Below, piece by piece: positions 6,462 to 8,608 of a stretch of DNA of 8,608 nucleotides (position 1 is its first letter; each line of letters starts with the position of its first letter). The position numbers were made by a program, and so were the translations under genes. The notes under the pieces were generated by a model. The model ran no database searches and had not been told where the DNA came from. It saw only the letters and a program-made list of their open reading frames with translations. The DNA comes from Anaerolineaceae bacterium UBA2274 (GTDB lineage: Bacteria; Chloroflexota; Anaerolineae; Anaerolineales; Anaerolineaceae), in contig DDWY01000101.1 in assembly GCA_002347705.1 (NCBI GenBank), positions 1-8,608 of the forward strand. Direction: 5' to 3'.

Positions 6462-7436
6462 TTATTTTTTTTCTTTTTCCCGATCGATCCGGGTGGGGTC
6501 GAGGGACTTATCGGGTCCTTCGGCAACAATATAAAGTGGGCGACCTTTGGCTTCGTCGTAGATGCGACCAACGTACTCACCGAGCACGCCCATGCCAATC
6601 AGCAGGATGCCAGCCAGGAAGATCATGGTCAGCCAGGTTGCCAGTATGTAGGTGAGGTCGAAGCCGTTGAAAATTGCCAGTCCAAGATAGATTAGCAACA
6701 ACAAAAGGCTAAGCGCTGTGAGGGCTATGCCGCCGGTGGTCAGCATTTGCAGCGGAAAGGTGGAGAAGCCGGTCACGGCGTTCATTGCCAGGCGGATCAT
6801 CTTTTTAAGGGGGTAGTGTGTCTGCCCAGCGTGGCGCGCGGCGCGCTTGTACTCCACGCCGATTTGCCTGAAGCCCACCCAGGCACCCATTCCGCGCAGT
6901 ATGCGGTTGCGTTCGCGCATTTGGTTGATGATCTCGAGCGCCTGGCGGTCTATCAGGCGAAAATCACCGGTATTGAGCGGCATTTTCACGTCAGTGATCT
7001 TGTAGATCAACTTGTAGAAAAGCGAGGCAGTGGTCAGTTTGAACCAGCTTTCGCCTTCGCGCTCAGTGCGCACCGCGTAAACAATCTGGTAACCTTCGCG
7101 CCATTTTTTGATCAAGTCAAGGATTACCTCGGGTGGGTCCTGCAAGTCGGAGTCAATAATGACAACCGCCTGACCACGACTGTAATCCATGCCAGCAGTC
7201 ACCGCAATTTGATGCCCGAAGTTACGGGCAAAAATGACCGGACGCACGCGTTCATCCTGTAAGGCAAGTTTACGTATAATGTCTGTTGAACCGTCTGAAC
7301 TGCCGTCGTCCACCAGGATGAGCTCCCATTCCTCGCAAGTCTGGTTCATGACCTCGCTGACCCGGGCGTAAAGCAGGGGCAGGTTCTCAAGCTCATTGTA
7401 GATGGGGGCAATAATGCTAAAAACTGGTTCAGACAT
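6462..7436 (-). CDS. GT2 membrane glycosyltransferase, GtrB/DPM1-like
   Basis: A 324-residue family 2 glycosyltransferase that most likely moves a sugar from a nucleotide donor to a polyprenyl phosphate on the cytoplasmic face of the membrane. The GT-A domain opens with SIIAPIYNE (7-15), then VDDGSSDGS (42-50), the metal-binding DSD within IIDSDLQDPP (95-97), and NTGDFRLIDR (155-164). Two C-terminal membrane helices follow (about 233-255 and 264-287). The tail GEYVGRIYDEAKGRPLY is typical of the bactoprenol glycosyltransferase group (GtrB, ArnC, DPM1). I chose the ATG at 7436: AAAGAGG lies six bases upstream and the protein then starts exactly at the domain. An in-frame ATG at 7472 would add 12 residues inside thrC. 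The sugar and acceptor cannot be read from sequence. Nothing nearby is a glycan gene, so its place in a metabolic operon is unexplained. The protein ends in a lysine-rich tail encoded by an A8 run. Confidence 0.9.
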   Translation of the reverse strand: MSEPVFSIIAPIYNELENLPLLYARVSEVMNQTCEEWELILVDDGSSDGSTDIIRKLALQDERVRPVIFARNFGHQIAVTAGMDYSRGQAVVIIDSDLQDPPEVILDLIKKWREGYQIVYAVRTEREGESWFKLTTASLFYKLIYKITDVKMPLNTGDFRLIDRQALEIINQMRERNRILRGMGAWVGFRQIGVEYKRAARHAGQTHYPLKKMIRLAMNAVTGFSTFPLQMLTTGGIALTALSLLLLLIYLGLAIFNGFDLTYILATWLTMIFLAGILLIGMGVLGEYVGRIYDEAKGRPLYIVAEGPDKSLDPTRIDREKEKK

Positions 7437-8608
7437 GAAGCGCCTCTTTGAGTTTGTTGAGTGTTGGCTCAATGATGGGGGCGGGCTCTACGGCTCGCAT
7501 GACGGCATTGATATCCTTCAATCCGCTGCCCGTACAGAGCACCAGGGCGGGTTCATCCGGCTGATGCAGACCCTGCCTGAGGGCTGCCTGGAGCCCGGCA
7601 AATGCGGCCGCGGCAGCAGGCTCAACGAAGAGCCCGGCTTTGCCGAGGGTGGGAATTGCCTGCAGGATCTCCTGATCCGAAACGGTGAGGTAGTATCCAC
7701 CGCTCTGCCTGACACGCTTGAGTGCCCGCAGTCCGTCGCGGGGTAAATCCACGCTGATGCTGTCTGCAAGGGTTTTTGCGCTCACCGGAGTAATTTCATT
7801 GATGCCAGCCTTGAAGGCATTGGTGATGGCGGCAGAACCTTCAGCCTGCACACCGACCATTTTTGGCAATTTTTCGATCCAACCCAACGCAAGCAGATCG
7901 ACAAATCCTTTTGCGACGCCGCTGAGGATGTTGCCGTCACCAACAGGAATAAAAATCGTCAGATTTTGCGCGGATTTGGCGCGTTTGTGCAGCACCTGCT
8001 CCCAGATTTCCAGCCCGGCCGTCTTTTTGCCTTCCACGGTGTAGGGGTTGTAGCCTGTGTTGCGGTTGTACCAGCCGAATTCACGCGAGGCTTCGATGCT
8101 CAGGTCAAAGGCCTGGTCGTAGCTGCCATCCACCAGTATGACCCTTGCGCCAAAAGTCAGCAATTGCGCCACCTTGGCGGGTGGGGCAGTGCGCGGAGCA
8201 ATGATAACCGCCTGTTTTCCTACGCTGGCAGCCATGCAAGCCATCGCAGCGCCGGCGTTGCCAGTGGAAGCAGCGATAATTGTTTGAATGTCTGCCTCGA
8301 TCGCTCGGGCAACTACCAGCGCACTGGCACGATCCTTGAAGGACGCGCTTGGATTGTGGCTTTCGTCTTTGATCCAGAGTTCCCGCAAGCCAAGGCTTTT
8401 TCGCAGGGATTCGGGTTGATAAACTGGGGTCCAGCCCACCTGGTGGAGGGGGGTATTGGTAAAGCCGGGGTCGGGGGCAGCAAGCAAGGGCGTGTAGCGC
8501 CAGATTGAGAGCTTACGGCTCTCTAATATTGCGGTCTGGTCTATCTCAGCCGGGTTTGCTTCAAAGCTGAAGTGGGTATCCAGGTTGCCACCACAGGTCA
8601 GACAGTTG
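7429..8608 (-). CDS. thrC: Threonine synthase-like PLP enzyme, N-terminus beyond the right edge
   Basis: Probably converts O-phosphohomoserine to threonine in the cytoplasm. The reading frame stays open to the window end: 392 complete codons are visible. It begins with a CLTCGG knuckle (visible residues 2-7), the second half of the N-terminal zinc-ribbon-like segment common in threonine synthases, followed by an SIWRYTPLL segment. The PLP lysine sits in NPSASFKDRAS (visible residue 91), the substrate/cofactor loop STGNAGAA lies at 114-121, and TGSGLKD near the C-terminus matches the family's end motif. The TTG at 8487 is not the start, because it would remove the zinc knuckle. An odd point is the phosphate-loop region, which reads PVGDGNILSG rather than the VGNxGN form I expect of classical ThrC. 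A related PLP enzyme with another substrate is therefore possible. No hom or thrB is visible. The stop codon overlaps the next gene by 8 bases. Confidence 0.75.
   Translation of the reverse strand, partial: NCLTCGGNLDTHFSFEANPAEIDQTAILESRKLSIWRYTPLLAAPDPGFTNTPLHQVGWTPVYQPESLRKSLGLRELWIKDESHNPSASFKDRASALVVARAIEADIQTIIAASTGNAGAAMACMAASVGKQAVIIAPRTAPPAKVAQLLTFGARVILVDGSYDQAFDLSIEASREFGWYNRNTGYNPYTVEGKKTAGLEIWEQVLHKRAKSAQNLTIFIPVGDGNILSGVAKGFVDLLALGWIEKLPKMVGVQAEGSAAITNAFKAGINEITPVSAKTLADSISVDLPRDGLRALKRVRQSGGYYLTVSDQEILQAIPTLGKAGLFVEPAAAAAFAGLQAALRQGLHQPDEPALVLCTGSGLKDINAVMRAVEPAPIIEPTLNKLKEALHV
7443..7449 (-). promoter_or_regulatory. Shine-Dalgarno site of the glycosyltransferase, inside the thrC-like gene
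   Basis: AAAGAGG on the minus strand, six bases before ATG 7436. It decides between that start and the upstream in-frame ATG at 7472, and it lies within the last coding codons of the thrC-like gene. Confidence 0.6.

Noticed and set aside
6479..6493. Near-palindrome CCCGATCGATCCGGG next to a T-rich run, resembling a terminator.
   Set aside because: On the coding (minus) strand the hairpin is followed by A residues, not T. On the plus strand the T run precedes the hairpin. Neither orientation gives an intrinsic terminator, and the site codes for the glycosyltransferase tail.
6440..6598. Extension of the PLP enzyme to an in-frame codon at 6598.
   Set aside because: The added 53 residues overlap the glycosyltransferase coding region, include a low-complexity lysine run and have no PLP-enzyme character. 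AGGAA sits before ATG 6439.
7437..7472. Longer glycosyltransferase form starting at ATG 7472.
   Set aside because: The extra 12 residues are hydrophilic, lie before the conserved domain start and overlap thrC further. The ribosome binding site is placed for ATG 7436.
8485..8487. TTG at 8487 as the start of the thrC-like gene.
   Set aside because: The frame continues upstream to the window edge and encodes the CxxCGG zinc knuckle and SIWRYTPLL segment expected in the family.

Overview
The window is a tightly packed, one-directional stretch of bacterial chromosome. Eight genes, all on the minus strand, run from the right edge to the left edge with no intergenic gap longer than 22 bases; three of the seven junctions are overlaps of 4 or 8 bases. 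Base composition is near 50% G+C by eye. The protein sequences look most like those of Chloroflexota, probably Anaerolineae. That placement is recognition from memory, not a search. No RNA gene, mobile element, CRISPR array, phage gene or clear internal promoter or terminator was found. No stretch over 300 bases lacks a gene. The first and last genes are cut by the window edges.

In order of transcription (right to left): (1) a threonine synthase-like fold-type II PLP enzyme, N-terminus off the right edge; (2) a GT2 membrane glycosyltransferase of the GtrB/DPM1 type; (3) a second, quite different fold-type II PLP enzyme of 489 residues whose reaction I cannot name; (4) a 188-residue protein of unknown function starting at TTG behind a strong ribosome binding site; (5) a dihydropyrimidinase/hydantoinase with all its metal ligands; (6-8) three integral membrane proteins resembling the membrane arm of complex I, Mrp antiporters and hydrogenase-4: a large antiporter-like subunit, a HyfE/NuoK-like subunit, and a second antiporter-like subunit that runs off the left edge.

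Two themes stand out. The middle of the operon combines a cyclic-amide hydrolase (ring opening of dihydropyrimidines or hydantoins to N-carbamoyl amino acids) with two PLP enzymes and a small unknown protein. This suggests an amino acid or carbamoyl-amino acid pathway, but no carbamoyl-amidase is visible, so the pathway is inference. The last three genes copy the HyfD-HyfE-HyfF order. However, in the two large subunits nearly every lysine and histidine of the canonical proton path seems to be replaced (by-eye alignment). They may form a specialised or non-pumping complex I-like membrane module, and this is the most unusual feature of the window.
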